From positions 62,001-126,000 of the forward strand of contig PTFA01000366.1 in the NCBI GenBank assembly GCA_003342895.1: a stretch of 64,000 bases of DNA, read 5' to 3'. This document shows, piece by piece, positions 24,370-37,300 of the stretch (position 1 is the stretch's first letter; each line of letters begins with the position of its first letter). The stretch comes from Casuarius casuarius. Lineage: Eukaryota > Chordata > Aves > Casuariiformes > Casuariidae. The notes under the pieces were generated by a model. It saw only the letters and a list, made by a program, of their open reading frames with translations, was not told where the DNA came from and searched no databases. Both the position numbers and the translations under genes were made by a program.

Positions 24370-24960
24370 GTAACCATCCGGGCAGCTGAGCGCCCCTCGG
24401 GCGAGCAGAGGAGGAAGGCCCACGTGGGAGAGCGCGGAGGAGCTGGGGGTGCCGGGTGACGTTCCCAGTGCTGCGGGCAGGGCCTCCGCACATGGTGCGA
24501 TGAAGCACCACGCTGTGCCCCTGTGTGCAGACTGAGGCGGGGGGTGGCGTGAAGCCTCCACCCCAGCTGCCGGAGGCCTCAGTGCTACGAAAAATGAGAC
24601 AAAATATGCTTTATTGATGACCAAGGTGTTGTGTGGCAGGGGAGGATCTGCTGGGAGCCATCCATCCCGTGGACACGGTGCTTGAGGAGCTCATTAAGAG
24701 CGCTGGGGAGACCTGAAAAGCCCCAGCGCCTCTGCTTTGCAGGGTGCCTGCAGCACCGCACGGGTCGCCCCGCCGCGTGCGAGCAAGCCCTCCCAGACGG
24801 GAGTGATCCCGGGGCGTCGTTACCTCCTACCCTGCCCAGTGCCCCGGCTCCGGCAGGACAGCCCCTCACGGGGTGCCGCTCACCCGCTGGTGACCGGCGG
24901 GCTCCCGAGGTGGGCACGGGTAGGGGACACGTGGGCTGTGAGAGCAGCGCGAGCAGCCTG
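24370..24960. other. Isolated GC- and CpG-rich island in the spacer
   Basis: About 600 bases are clearly richer in G+C and in CG than the flanks (dense CG around 24385-24480 and 24750-24960). The region is open in several overlapping frames on both strands, including 24585-25064 on the minus strand. That is expected from composition, and I recognise no protein family. It could be an orphan CpG island, a distal regulatory element or the start of an unannotated non-coding transcript. Confidence 0.55.
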
Positions 24961-27900
24961 TGTTCGAAAGCAGGGAGAGACCGGAGAGGAACTGAACCAA
25001 AAATTGCCTGAATACGAGTGTTCATAGCTGGATTTTGTTTGTGTGAATGCAGAATATATATCACATTTCACAAAAACCTTTTTTTTAATGTGGAAAATAA
25101 TTGTGAGACAAATTACATGAGAAAAAATGTAAAGCTAAACATGTGGCTGACTGGGGAAAGGATAGGAAGATCCTTGTAGATTCGAAAATATCCTTTAACC
25201 CTGCATCTGCGTAGGAAGGTTTCCTCATCCAGAAATCCGTTTTGAGTGTGAAAGGAGAAAAACAGCATGTATAAACTAAATTCAGTATGTGTCAAATGAA
25301 AAGCTGGGATCGCTAAGAATGAGTACAAAGATGATGTTAGGAAGGTCTGCTCGCTGGTTAAAGTTGCTAAATGCATGAACAAAATCTCTGATGAGTAGGA
25401 TATGCATAAGAAAAAAGAATCTTTAAAGACAGTGTCTCCCAATAATGATGGCGCTGTTAATGGAAAAGAACTTAAGAATGGCAAAGTTGCTAACTGACTC
25501 AGAACAGATGGAGGTGCCCAGTTAGTACTCTTTCTTGTACCTGGAAAGAGGCTCTTGTGATGTATTCTTGAGGAAGAAAGAGGTACTTCCTCTGCCATCA
25601 GACACTAGGGATATTAAGGGGGGATACTGGAGGCAGGTGGACAGCTGGTACACTATGTATCTGCTAGAAATCTGTTTCTGGCTTATCCATCTCAGGGAGT
25701 TCCTGGAGATGCTGAAAAACAGGAAGAGCCATAGGAAGGATTCAAAATCTGTAGCAGCTCCAAATGTGACAGTGTAAAAATGTTGGTGCTCAGTCGCACC
25801 AGAGGACCATCTACCTGAACACCTTGCTGCAGCCATGGCCAGGAGCAGCCGAGCACTTGATCATTGAATGGGGCTTCACCAAAGTGCAGAGACCACAGTC
25901 AGGATGGGACCGTGCTTGCAGGGGCTGGAGGGAGAGGATCAGCCTTGTGGTAACAGGAATTTCCACGGATTCTTGGAACTGCTATTGCAATCACAGGGCA
26001 GCTGTAGAAATAATCCTTTAATTACTTAACTGGATTAGCTATTACTGCTTCAGCAGTTAATCCAGTAAAAGGCTAGATCCCTGGTGTATTTTTTATAACT
26101 GCACCTGTGGATCGTGCTTAAGGACCTCTCCATTTCACCGAGGTGTCCAGGGCAGACAAAAGACAGCATCACTGTATCGGGCCTCTTCCAAGTGCAACAT
26201 TAGGGTTCACTGCTATCTGTAGTGGTTACTTCTAGCAGTTGTATCATGGCCAGCTCTCCCCTTGCTGCAAGACTGTGAAACTGAAGGCTTTAGGTGAAAT
26301 CTAAATTATGACTCCAAGACTTGATGTTCCTAAAGCAATGGTATCTGGTACTGGATAGTCAGCCTGGGTCTGCAGGCAGAAAGCTCATAAGTGACCGCCC
26401 AGCTGGAATTCACCTCACAGCGGGGACTGAAAGCTGTGTAGTGATAACAGCAAAAATAGAATAACAGGAAAGGGCAAGAAAGCAAGAGAAGTTAGCAAAT
26501 CGTAAGAGGGCCTCCATCTAACAAGCAGAGCTCAGCACCTGTGGCTTCGGCTGCAGAACAGGGACCCTGAACACTGTGCTCCTGGGGTGGCTGTACACCA
26601 CGCTCCCGTTGACGTTAGTGCTGCTGCTCACAGGGGACAGGGCAGGCTGAGTGAGCCCAAATGTACAGCTTAATCTGTGGCCTGAAGTTAGAGAACAATT
26701 AGCTGTCGTTCCTTGTAGAAATGAGCCCTCTCTTCTGTGTGAACTTTTCTGCACAGATTTTTTGACAGGGAGTAGGCCCTTTGGGAGTAGCATCTCAATA
26801 GCTGGTGATACCCGAGGTCAATCTTTTTTTTTCTTTTTAAATTCAACTTGTTTTTCATATGAAAGAACTTCCCACATGCTGAAGGCAGAAGACGCCTGTA
26901 GAGGGGAGGGCTTTTCATTGCCTCTGGGTGGGCGGTCTCATGCCCAGTGGACTTAAGGATCAAAGAGATCTTCAGGAGACCAAGGCCAGGGCCTGCCCCT
27001 TGCAGGTGATCCCTTCCACTTTTGGCAGAGGAGCAGCTGGGCTGGAGGCAAGCTGGAGCCAGCTGCGCTGCTTGCTCTTGCCAGCTTCAGGCCAACCCAG
27101 AGAGCAGTGCTGCAGCAGCCCCTCAGGCACTGTCTGCAGGATGGCATGGCCCAGACAGCGTTTTACTAGTCACACTCCACCATTTCCTTGCTGGCAGAGA
27201 TTTTGTCGTCACTGTGTAGCAGAGGTGAAGCAACATGCAGACCAGCTGTACTAGAGGAGCAGCCTTAGAAATTACCTTGCAAGGTTTCAGAGCAGGTGTT
27301 CTGCATTTTCTTAGCCTGGTGGGTCTAAGAAGTGTTGTCTGCTGTATTTCATTCCGGGCGTGCTGAGTTAGTCGGGAGCATTTCTGAGCTATCTGCACAG
27401 AGCTGCAGAACCACCTGTGGGTCCCTTGAGGCTCCCAAGGGCAACAGGACTCAGTCTGGGGCTGGAGGGTGGCAGTGGGGGCTGGAGACAGATTCCCACA
27501 TCCCAGGTTAGAAGATTTCCAGCTTAAGGAAGAGGGGGAACATGTTCAGGCATGGAGGGGTGCTATATGTGAAGGAGATTGTTTTCCTGAGTAGCAAAAT
27601 CCTTTCCAAGAAGGGTGCAAGTGGTTTACTCTATTAATGGTGTCTGGCTGGAGATAACCAGCTACTCTTTTGGTGGAAATTAAATACATTTTTGGCATTT
27701 TATGTTTAAGTTGCTGTGGCTTTTACCGAGATGCTTGGAGGGAGGCAAGGCCCGCCTACCCATGCTATGAGGAGGGAAAGTGCCATGCGTTATAAAAATC
27801 AATAAGCAAAATCAACTGTTTGCATGATATTACAAAATCAGAACAGGGTAGGGCTGAGCAAACAGGCCACTGGGCAAACAGGGCTTGCAACTGAAAGAAA

Positions 27901-29252
27901 AGGTGAAACTCAACATTTGGGATGAATCAGCAGGAGTGAAGCTGGGGAAAGCTCTGAAAGCATCTGCTGGGTTTCAGCACAGTCTCTGCTGTGGTGTCGC
28001 TGACTAGTTTGTGCCTGTTGTTGGTGTTGAACAGTTGTCCCAAATGTTCAGGGTCCTCTGATGAGTCTTGCAGTTCACTGCAAGGTTATAGCTCATGCTT
28101 CTTGATTAAATTAGTCAAAACTGTGTTTTGCAGCATTACCTGGCTGTGGAAAATCTCAGCAGTAACAAGAATACTTCGGGAGTCCCGTGGGTGGAAAACC
28201 CTCCGTGCACATCGCCCTGTGAAGGGCACCGTTGTATTAAGGCTCAGGTCCCATGCAGGAAAGGGCTGTTTTTCATGAAACGAACATTTCTCTGAACATG
28301 CCCTGCACTTGGTGCCTGCGATACAGACCTGCCTGCAGCCTCCTCCAGCCAGTGGGGCCATGGGAAAGCGAATGCCCAGAGCCCGGAGTCCCAGGGGCAC
28401 CCATGGCTCCCCAAAGCTGCGTGTGCCCCCCGGATGGGGTGCTGCCTTCCAGGGCCACGGGCCAGCCTGTGAGCGGGGCTGAGGCAGTTTCAGAGGGGCG
28501 AGTGCTGTTTTTTAAGAAGATTTTCAAAGATTTGCCCAGAGCAGAGCGGCTGGGCAATTGGAGGGGAGGTTCAGCTGGTTTTGGAACAAACAAAGTTTTT
28601 GTGCCAAGACGGATGTGCAGGGCAGGTTGCCTTGACTGTGTGGCAGTTCCCCAAATACCGCAGCTGTTGCAGGTACATCTTAGCAGTGGCCGATGGTCCA
28701 CCCAGTGAGTGCTCTTAGATCAGAGCCCCAGGAAAAGCAGGAGGTGAATTTTCCCTAGCTTTTAAAATCATTTCTTCTGAAGCATAAGTGGCTGCAAAAT
28801 GCATCCTGATGGGAATAAAGAGTTTTTAAAGGAGGCACTGAGCTATTTTTTAAATACATCCTATTCACCACTTTGTTACTCTCAACAAAGGCAGAAGCTC
28901 GGTTAACAGAATACTTCAAGAGGACTTTAACGGCTATTTCACACACAGAGCTATTTTGCAGCCAGCAGATCGTCTGTTGCTTTGACAGATTACTCATGTT
29001 TATAAAGAGCACTGACAAACTTTCCACTGGAAGGAGGAACAGTACCAAAGCCCCCTGAAATGGACCAGCATTGCTTTCATCAGGATGCATCTCAGCACTT
29101 TGGGGGCTCAGAAATGGTTATTTTTTAGGGAGGGTAACCAGGCCTGCTTAAGAAAATAGAGAGAATGCAGTTTTATAACAAAACATCAAACACTTACCAG
29201 AACTGCCAAGTCTATCAGTCTTTGAAACTGGGAAGTTTAGCTTTTTTGGAGA

Positions 29253-29289
<37 letters not shown>

Positions 29290-30415
29290 GAGGTTATTAA
29301 TGCTTGGGCAGGTTTCTGGTTTCATCCCTTGCTACAAAACAATGGAAAAGGACTTGTGAAGTATAAACATAAATTTTTCAAAGCCATGGATTTTTCTGTG
29401 TGAAAGGCTAATATCTGTCAATAAAAGGCTGATCTCTAATCACCTTACATGTGACACCAACTAGAGAAAATAAACTGACAGAGTTGGTAAATGGACCTTT
29501 ACAATCTCCTACCTTCCCCCAGTGCAAACAACCCCTGGAGTATTTCCAAGAATTTTAGTTTTTATATGGTGACACAGGGACCGAGGTGATCGCTGATTTT
29601 TTTTTTCCTTGCTATTATTGAGGCCTTTAGGTTAACAAACAAAAAAAATACTAATTGATACTAAGGAGCAAGACATAATTTTCAGTATTTAGTGTACTCC
29701 CCCCAAATACACAGGCTGTTGCAGAACACTACAGGATATCAAAGGAAGCTTTAACTTAGGTCTGGCAATTTACAGAAACTTTCTGGTATCTGTGCTGTGG
29801 AGACAACCCTGTAAGCAAAACGGGAGTCAGGTGTGCAATGGCAGTATAGTGAAACAGACAATTTTGCACAGGTGAATTTAGTTATCAGAATAGTTGTACC
29901 TCTTCCAAGTCTGTCGGAGCTGTAACAGTGGCCATCCTGCCCAGGCAGTTGTTTTCCAGAGGTCAAGAACCAAAAAAATTTCGTGTCTTTTTTTAATAAA
30001 TCTGCCACAAATTGATGAGGTTAATTGCACTCGTTGGATAAGTCAAGGCATCACACTATAACCCTTTGGAAAAGGGGCCTCCATGCTGATGGTCATCTGT
30101 GACATATGGGCATATAGGGGAATCTCCCTCCTGCAGCTGCTTTTTGTACAATGGGTGTGGAAAGTGCTTGCAGATATATTTTTAACAGATGCTTCTGGGA
30201 AGAAGCTTGCTTTCCTGTTTTTAAAAGGGGAAGCTTTACAAAAAATAATACATGTATTTCTGAAAGCTAAAAAAGAGGATCCAGCCTTCAGGCGTGGTAT
30301 TTCTCCTGTGCCAGGACAAAGTACTCTGCAGCCGCTCATCAGAGAAGCTGTGACACAGCGTTGCCATCAGGTGCGGAAAGACCGTCCTCCTTTGGCCTCT
30401 GAGGAGAGAGGCTGA
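24961..30415. other. Intergenic spacer, no gene seen
   Basis: Ordinary composition with an AT-rich part at 25010-25800. Open frames are short and have no family motifs. A (T)31 run lies at 29256-29286. Confidence 0.5.
29256..29286. repeat. Poly(T) run, 31 bases
   Basis: An uninterrupted T tract. It could be the poly(A) tail of a minus-strand retroposed copy, but the sequence just upstream on the minus strand shows no recognisable gene or SINE. A simple mononucleotide repeat is the safer reading. Confidence 0.9.
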
Positions 30416-30417
30416 GG

Positions 30418-30475
30418 GGGCTCAAGGCCTCCAAGGATGGAGATGGCACAACCTGGCTGGCCCTGGCCGCACCAC
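30418..30475 (-). repeat. Possible short CR1 LINE 3' fragment
   Basis: The bases CTCCAAGGATGGAGAT followed by GGCACAACCTGGCTGG resemble the part of the CR1 3' region seen more fully at 62.7 kb, in the same orientation (sense on the minus strand). Only about 40 bases match, so this is tentative. Confidence 0.35.
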
Positions 30476-31938
30476 TGGCTCCTTTCCATGCAGCTTGTCA
30501 CAGCTGGCTGGAATAAGGAAAAGAGGAATTAATTAAATGTATTTCAATCAGCAGGGACTATTACAGTGGTCACAGGTGTGACAGCGGTGACAGTGACACC
30601 AGGAACTGCAGGTCAATGATTTCTCCATTTCTAGAAGCTCATTTCAAGGCATTAGAGAGAAATCTCTTTTCCAGGCAGCTGAGGAGCAGCACTCTTCAAA
30701 AACCAGATTCTCTTTAAGGAGGTCCAAGCTGGGAACTGAAGGTCCCCACCAGTGGTCTCTCAGTCGGCACACACAGCTAGGGGCAACTCTTGTTCCTTAA
30801 CAAATTAAAGCATATTCAGGGAAAAATGGAGGCTATTACTTCACAGGCCGAAAGGCTGAAGAATATATGAAACTTTCCTTTCCCTCTGCCTAGGGAAGAG
30901 TTGGTTAAATATAGCAGTGGCATTAGCCTGCAAAAAGGCAATTACGCATATGTCTTACCTGTCCTTCCCAGGGAAGTATCATGCGCATTTTGATGGTACC
31001 CTGCATTCAAAATGCTTTAACATGTCTTACAAATAGCAGAGCAATCTGCTGAGCTTGCCTTTCACATCCTGTGCTGGGCTGTTACTAGCATTTTGCAGAG
31101 TATTTCTAGACTATGCGGTGACAACATCTTCTCCAAAAATTTGGCTGTACAGTGGTTATGGTCTGACCCTGCTTGTGTTGGTAATTTTGTGAGCACCAGT
31201 ACAGAACTGCTAACAAAGACCATATTTGCAAATCGACTGGGGGAAAAAATATTTGCATTAAAATCATGCAACAGAGGAGCAGCTGTGAACTGCAGCCTCT
31301 TCTTAAACGCACTTTGTTGGTAGAGTAAGATTAAGGCCTGCATTTCCCAGTATCCTATCCTTACGGTATTGTCCATGTAAGATGAAAGATGAACCACTTA
31401 CATAAATGAACCAAGCAGCTGAACTTCCCACTAGACTACTGTGTTTGCAGGGGGCTATTTTATCGGATGGGAGGCAGATGGATGGAAACGTGGGGAAGAT
31501 GCAACTGTAACGTGTCTGGAGTTTACAGTTTTTGCCTATATACAAACAAATTTCACAAGCTTTCTATAGGAAAATGTAATATGAATGGGCAAGTGGCATT
31601 ACTCTTTTGAGGTTATTTCATTGTACAATGGCTTGGGCAGACCAAAAACTTTATTTTGTGCTTCCTGTGCTATTTAGGGGATCATGCCAATGCCAAGAAA
31701 AGACAAGTTTGTTGTGACTCATTAGAAACACAGTTTCCAATCATTTTATGGGACATCACCTGAACCAACACTAAAACACAGCTAAAGTCCTCACCATCAT
31801 TTCTATTAGACAAAAATGTATCCTGGAACAGAACTGTTGCCTGCACTACAGACTCCTAAGTTATTTAGAGAGCGCCTTGGAAATAGCACTGCTAAGAGAA
31901 GAAAAGCAAATCGTTTGCTGCATGCTTTCATTGGATAG
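30476..31938. other. Intergenic spacer, no gene seen
   Basis: No feature is recognised. A few open frames of 70-110 codons have no family motifs. Confidence 0.5.
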
Positions 31939-31985
<47 letters not shown>

Positions 31986-31988
31986 TTT
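31939..31988. repeat. (CTTT)n microsatellite
   Basis: About twelve uninterrupted copies of CTTT on the + strand, likely polymorphic in length. The (KKER)n stretch in the minus-strand open frame is its translation. Confidence 0.97.
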
Positions 31989-32299
31989 ATGAGTCATGCA
32001 TAATTTCAATCTCACAGCCCAAGCAGATCCAATGCTGTTCCCATTGAATACAGCTGCAGCCTTCCTGTGAGACTGAAAGCAGAAAGAAAGGTACCAACTG
32101 TTGATACTGGAAAGGCCAAACTTGTTAATGCTGTATTTGCATTAGTCTTCGTTCAGAGGCGAAGGCCGCATTGTTTAGCAAGGCATTATAATAAACAACA
32201 ATGTCAAAGAATAACATCTCAGCCAAGAAGTGGAAAAGAAGAGCTGTTAGATGTTTACAAATTGTCATAGCCTGTTAAGCTCATCTTTGAACACTGTAA

Positions 32300-33400
32300 G
32301 AACTGGCTCAATCAGTCCCAGAACTTGAGGCAGACAATGTACTGAAAGACTTGAAAAGTGCAATCATAGCACCTGCACAACAATCAAGATAGATTTGCCA
32401 AGAACAGACCATACCAAACCAGCTTAATTTTCTCCTGTGACAAGGTAACAGGTGCTGCTGATATGGAAGGAGCAGTACATGCAATATAGTGAGACATTGC
32501 CAGGCTTTTGACACTGTCCACTGTGAGATGCTCCAAAGTGTGGCTTAAATGACATGACCAGAAGGTGGGTGAGGATTTTGTTGGGTGATTGTATCCAGTG
32601 TCAATGGTTTATGGTCACGTTAAAGAGATGCTTCAAGCAAGGCTTAGGAGTTTTTTTTTTTCCTCAGTCTGGTTCCACCTGCTATTTTTATTAATGACCT
32701 GGATGCTGGACTGTGGCATGTGCTTTTGACCTGGGCAGATGATGTGAAGCTGGGAGATGACATGAGGCTGGGAGTCATGCCCTGGAGGACAGGAGTAGAG
32801 CTCAAAATGATCTTGACAAACTGGAAAAGTGGTTTGGAAAATAAAAGGGGTTACACCGGAAAAGGACAAGCATAAACATGTGTTTGTACATCCCTGCATA
32901 GTGTCTTGGAAATTTCTTTCCCTTCTGATGGATGCCAACCTATTCCTGAAATTTAAAAAAAGCAAAAGAAAAAAATCCCCTTCATTAGTTATAGTATATG
33001 AAAAAAATGGTATCTCTTCTTCAGAGAAGCACTGTTAAGATTTGTGGTGAATCGTAAGTTGAATGTGAGCAAGGAATACCATAATTTAGCAAAAAGAGGT
33101 AAATAACTCTCCTAAACAGAAGCCTAGCCCTTGTGATACAACCTCATTATTCCACTCTGCTCTGTGTGGAAAGGGCATCTGTGGCAGCAATGCATTCGGT
33201 TTGGGACACCAAAGCTGGGGACAGGCTTGTACCAGCTGGAGACAGCTCGGAGGAGAGAGCGGAGAAGGCTCGGTGATCTGGACAGCGGGGCCTGAGCGGA
33301 CGAGGGTGCTGATTAGGAGTGTTTGGCCTTGAAAAGGGAAAATACAAAAAGCACCTTGAAGCCTGTGAAGGGCTGACTATCTCTTCCCCACATCTCTGGT
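32300..33400 (+). repeat. Ancient CR1 LINE, 3' part of ORF2 (inactive)
   Basis: This is a decayed copy of the 3' half of a CR1 non-LTR retrotransposon, sense on the + strand. Landmarks that follow the order of CR1 reverse transcriptase are: TTTGCCAAGAACAGACCAT with ACCAAACCAGCTTAATTTTC (about 32390-32435); GGCTTTTGACACTGTCC, the AFDTV region (about 32502); ATTAATGACCTGGATG, the INDLD region (about 32690); CAGATGATGTGAAGCTGGGA, the active-site region A-D-D (about 32738); TCAAAATGATCTTGACAAACTGG (about 32803); and a decayed tail with AATTTAGCAAAAAGAGG and ATTCCACTCTGCTCTGTG. Frameshifts and a T11 run at about 32651 break the frame. The element type is common in birds, turtles and crocodilians. 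The divergence suggests an old insertion. Confidence 0.85.
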
Positions 33401-34209
33401 GGACAGACCATAGGACCGACTGCTCTGGCTCAGCCCACACTGGTCAGCAAGCCCAGTATCCCCGCCACAGCCACAGATAGTATCTTACCTCCACTGCCCT
33501 TATCCGTGCTGTGGGTACTGCTGATGCCATCAGCACGTGGACAGGACCATCCTCTCCTACCCCTTAGCAATGTCGAGGTCTTGGGTGCTGGGGTGCTGGC
33601 CATCCCACCCCAGAGAGGTGGCTTGGGGCACCCTGGACTTTCCCTGCACCCTGTGCTCTAGGATGAGCCCTGAGGAGCAGGGAAGAGCAGGGATGCTACT
33701 CTTCTCTCCACCTAGTTCTTTCTTTTCCTTCCTTTCCTCTATAAATAAAACAAACAGCAACAAAAACGCCTCAGGGACTATGAGCAGATGCCCAGTAAAG
33801 AGCAAACATACTACATTTCATCCATATATTCTCCACGCTGCACGTACTTTCAGGTCAGGGCCCAAGGCAGCTTCTGTGTGAAGGGCAGATCAGCCATCTC
33901 AAGAAGGACTGTGCTTGCATTGCAGTGAAAAAGTCTGTGGTTAGGAAGGCTTTTTTTCATACCTACAGCAGGGACGCTGGAGCGCTGGGACAGGCTGCCT
34001 GGCTGAGGATGTGCACCTGGGGTTGGGTGGACATCATGGGCACAGTCCAGCTGCAGCCAGTTCTGCCTCGGGAAGGGAAAGTGCGATACTCCGAGGGACC
34101 TCCCAGGCTCTCCTAAGGACTTTTTGTGACTCCCTGAGTCACTGTTTCACATATCACCCTGGAAGCAGATTGTGCTCACCATTAAAATAGAGGCAGGGTG
34201 TGTAACTTT
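33401..34209. other. Spacer with possible further CR1 remnant
   Basis: The piece at about 33920-34040 (a GCGCTGGGACAGGCTGCCTGG block) resembles the CR1 segment with 'CACTGGAACAGGCTGCCC'. It may be the far end of the same CR1 copy, separated by about 500 bases of unrelated or heavily decayed DNA. No gene is seen. Confidence 0.35.
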
Positions 34210-37200
34210 GCAATGAGATGCCGGGAAGATGTGGGAGCCCAAGGCCTTCCTCCTCCTGGCAGAGACCAAAGCAGTGGGGGGTGAAGGTGGGTTCGGAGGC
34301 TTTTCCCACGGGCCCTGGAAAGGCGGCGCTGGCTCTGGCGGATGAAGCAAGCCCGCCCCGTGTGCCCAGAGTGCACGCTGCCTGTGTCAGCGTGCTGTCC
34401 ACGCGTGCCATCGGGTGAGCAGGGCTCTTTACAGTCTCTCCTCAGCCGTGTAGAAAATGTCCCCCACCCATGCCCCTTCTGCCAGAGGCCTCCCACCCCT
34501 CTGCAGGCCGTGAGTCCTTCCCTACCCAGATGCTTTTCCATTAATACAGTTTCAACAGACAGCATGGGAGCTGTTTTTGCTGCCTCCAGATTCAAGCTGC
34601 TCTTTATGTTACCTTATTCTGGAAGCTGAAAGAGAAAAAAAGCAAGTCAGAAGTGCTCCCCGCCTTCCTGCTCTGCTGTGTGCTGAACCGCAGAGCTGTG
34701 CTGCGCCAGGGCACTGAGGCCCTCGGCTTTTAAGCGTAAAAGCCTCTGGGGTGCTGGAGAAAAAAATACAGGATTGAAGTGGAAAAGTGCTTTTAAGTAA
34801 ATATGAGTAATTGTTATTAAGGACTGGACTAGCTGTCCCAGCCAGGGCTTGTGCGATCTGGGTACAGCAGTGAGTGGAGGGACCCCAAAGCTGCCGCCTG
34901 TGGCTGGGAAGGCAGGAGGGATGGGGCCACAGACCGGGAGCACGATCTGGGCCGTACCCTCCAGCTGCTGCCCTGCTGCCGGCAGACGAAAGGGGCAGCT
35001 GGGCTTTTCCCCCATGCAGAGGAGGTGGCGGGGTGGGTGGGCACCACAGGGACGGGGGAAGGAGCAGGACGCATGCATGCACCGGCACGACAGCCCTCTA
35101 CTCCACCACGGGTCTGTGCGTGGGTGTCTGGCAAAGGCAGGTCAGTAAGGCACATCCTTATCGAAGCCGGCGGGGGAGGAAGGGCGGTGGAGCAGCCTGG
35201 ACTTTGCCAGCCTGTACGTGAGTTGTCAGGAGCCACCTGAGTCCTGGCCCAGCTTGCTGGGCTGCATTACTGCACTGAATAGGAACTGCTAAAGCACTTA
35301 ATAGGTACCCACAGCTGCTGATACAGAAAAGCTCCAGCTGGACATAGTTACTGCTTCTTGTGGGGAAAGAAGAGCAGAAGCAGGAGAAGGGGAAGGAAAA
35401 AAACACTACATGAAATGTTACAGAAACAAGGACAAATGGAATGACAATGAAATTTAGTTATTAAAAACAAGCTGGAAGGGTGACAACACAGTAATTTCAT
35501 GTTTTAAAGAACAAACAAGGCTGTGTCACTGCTGCCTGCCTGCACACCGGTAGGCTGGAGCCTCTGGCTTGCAGGCAGCAGCTGCGCTCCCCAGGGAGAC
35601 GTGTCTGCAAAAGCGGCCAGGCGGTGAGGACACGGCTGCCTCGGACATGACTCTCGGGAGCTGAGGGAGTGACGGCACCCAGCTGATGGGCAGCTGCTCC
35701 GGTCTGGAGAGGCTGGTTGTGCGGTGGGACATGGGAGCTTCAGGCTGCCTTGTTGCTGCAGCATGTTTGTCTTGTAATACAGAGGTGATATTTCCCTGTG
35801 CTGCTGCAGCCACATGCAGCATAGAGAAAGCTAACCTGTGTCTCTGGCCTGTGGTCCTCTATTGCAGTGGCAATTTAGGTGTAGAAGGACTAAAGAATCA
35901 GGATGAGGAAGGGGCTGCTGCAAAGGCTGGAGGGGAGCAGACAGCATATTTTGGCTCCCAGGAGAGTCGCTGTTTGCACGCTGTCCAGCTGTGGAACTGA
36001 AGGCAGCAGTCCTATATCAATATGACCAGCTCATGGGTGGATTTTATCTGGACAAATCAATCAGACCTCATCATCTACTGGCCAAAACGTCATAGGGTTG
36101 GTAGGGAACTTGTCTGGCCAAGCTGGTCCAGTATGCGCTTGTATTTTTTCATAGCAGAAAAGCAGGCACTCTGTCCGCTTATTCATCCTGGAAGATGTTT
36201 GAAGGAAGGGCGCTGGAGGGAGAAGGTGGTTGAAGATCAACCTATCCTAGGAAATAAAGAAGCAATTGAATGTGAGACCATTTGCAGTGAGGCCAGAGAC
36301 AAACTCCCTGAGAGATCAGGGTAGGACCCTTGAAAGACTTCTTTACCAAGCAAATCCACCCAGCATCCTCAGCCCAGAGAGGCCCAGCTCCTCCTTTGTG
36401 TCCCCATTTGGCCTCCCAGGGGGCAGCTGCTGGCCCTGCAGGTAGGGGATATTTGTGCAGGCTGGGTTGCTCCAGGGCCTCCCCTCTGCTGGTGCCCGTG
36501 CAGGTGACCGGCTCACACCTGCGGGCTGATGCAAGCAACTGCAACTCCAGCCAAGCAGCTCCCATGGGAACCAGCTTGTAAACCGCAGCTAAATGCAAAC
36601 ACTGCTTTCCGGTGAAGGCAGAGGAACTTCCCGATAGGCAGCACCAGCAGGGCCCCTCTGCACCAGCATGGGCTCACTCAGGAGCAGGCTGCCCTCCTGC
36701 GAGTCTGAGGTTTGGGGTATGACTGCCCCACACCAAAACCCACCATGGGCAGGGAGCAGCAGGGCAGCTGAACCGTCTCTCGTCCTGGGTGGTGGTAAGC
36801 AAGGTGGGCAGAGGAGGTCCCCTGGACAGCTGTTCTTGGTCAGGAGCTGGACTAAGTTTTTCCACAGCTTTACCCTCCAAAATACATGGCAGCAGCCTGT
36901 GAGCAATACCTGTGCTCTCTTGTCTGTCCTGGGGAGGGAGGTGAACCAGGCGAGCAGCAATGTGCCCCTGCACATCGCCAGGTCAGCGGTGGGTAGGGAC
37001 GTGCATGGCCCTCCGTGAACCCCTGTCTGGCACTGGACCGCTCCCTCCCTCCTCCAGCTTCACTGGTGAGGTTAAATCCCAGCCTCGCTTGCATCAACAC
37101 GAAGACCACATCCAGGCATCATCCAAAGAGCCACCAATGGGCACCGTGGTAGTGCAGCTCCCACCTTGCACCACCGGCCCCTTGGCCACTGGGGAGGGGG

Positions 37201-37300
37201 AAGAGGTGACCTGGGAAGAGGGTGGTGTCCACGCCTGGGGTGGCAGGTAGATGCATCCCACGGTGCTGGCATCCAGAGGGCTGCTTCCTATGGAAACCCT
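34210..37300. other. Broad GC-rich, G-rich spacer domain
   Basis: Most of this stretch is GC-rich and lies between AT-richer flanks. Several frames are open at once on both strands (for example around 34830-35240), as expected from composition. None shows a recognisable domain. A CTCF-like core is at 36413-36425. It may include regulatory or non-coding transcribed DNA, but nothing proves a gene. Confidence 0.45.

Noticed and set aside
24136..24511. Tyr/Ile/His-rich open frames
   Set aside because: Translations of the TG/TA alternating tract in different frames, not genes.
24585..25064. 159-codon minus-strand frame over the orphan GC island
   Set aside because: Composition-driven, with competing open frames on + over the same bases and no family motifs.
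29165..29359. Poly(T) as the tail of a retroposed gene copy
   Set aside because: No recognisable gene sequence or target-site duplication could be seen beside the tract.
31806..32015. Minus-strand open frame with (KKER)n
   Set aside because: Direct translation of the (CTTT)n microsatellite. The same holds for the frame over 14743-14771.
32632..32965. Minus-strand 110-codon frame
   Set aside because: It is antisense to the CR1 ORF2 remnant and has no independent support.
34829..35240. Four overlapping open frames on both strands
   Set aside because: Simultaneous openness in several frames is typical of stop-poor GC-rich DNA. No domain was recognised.
36022..36324. 100-codon + strand frame considered as a retroviral or transposon remnant
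   Set aside because: No motif of any retroelement protein could be recognised.
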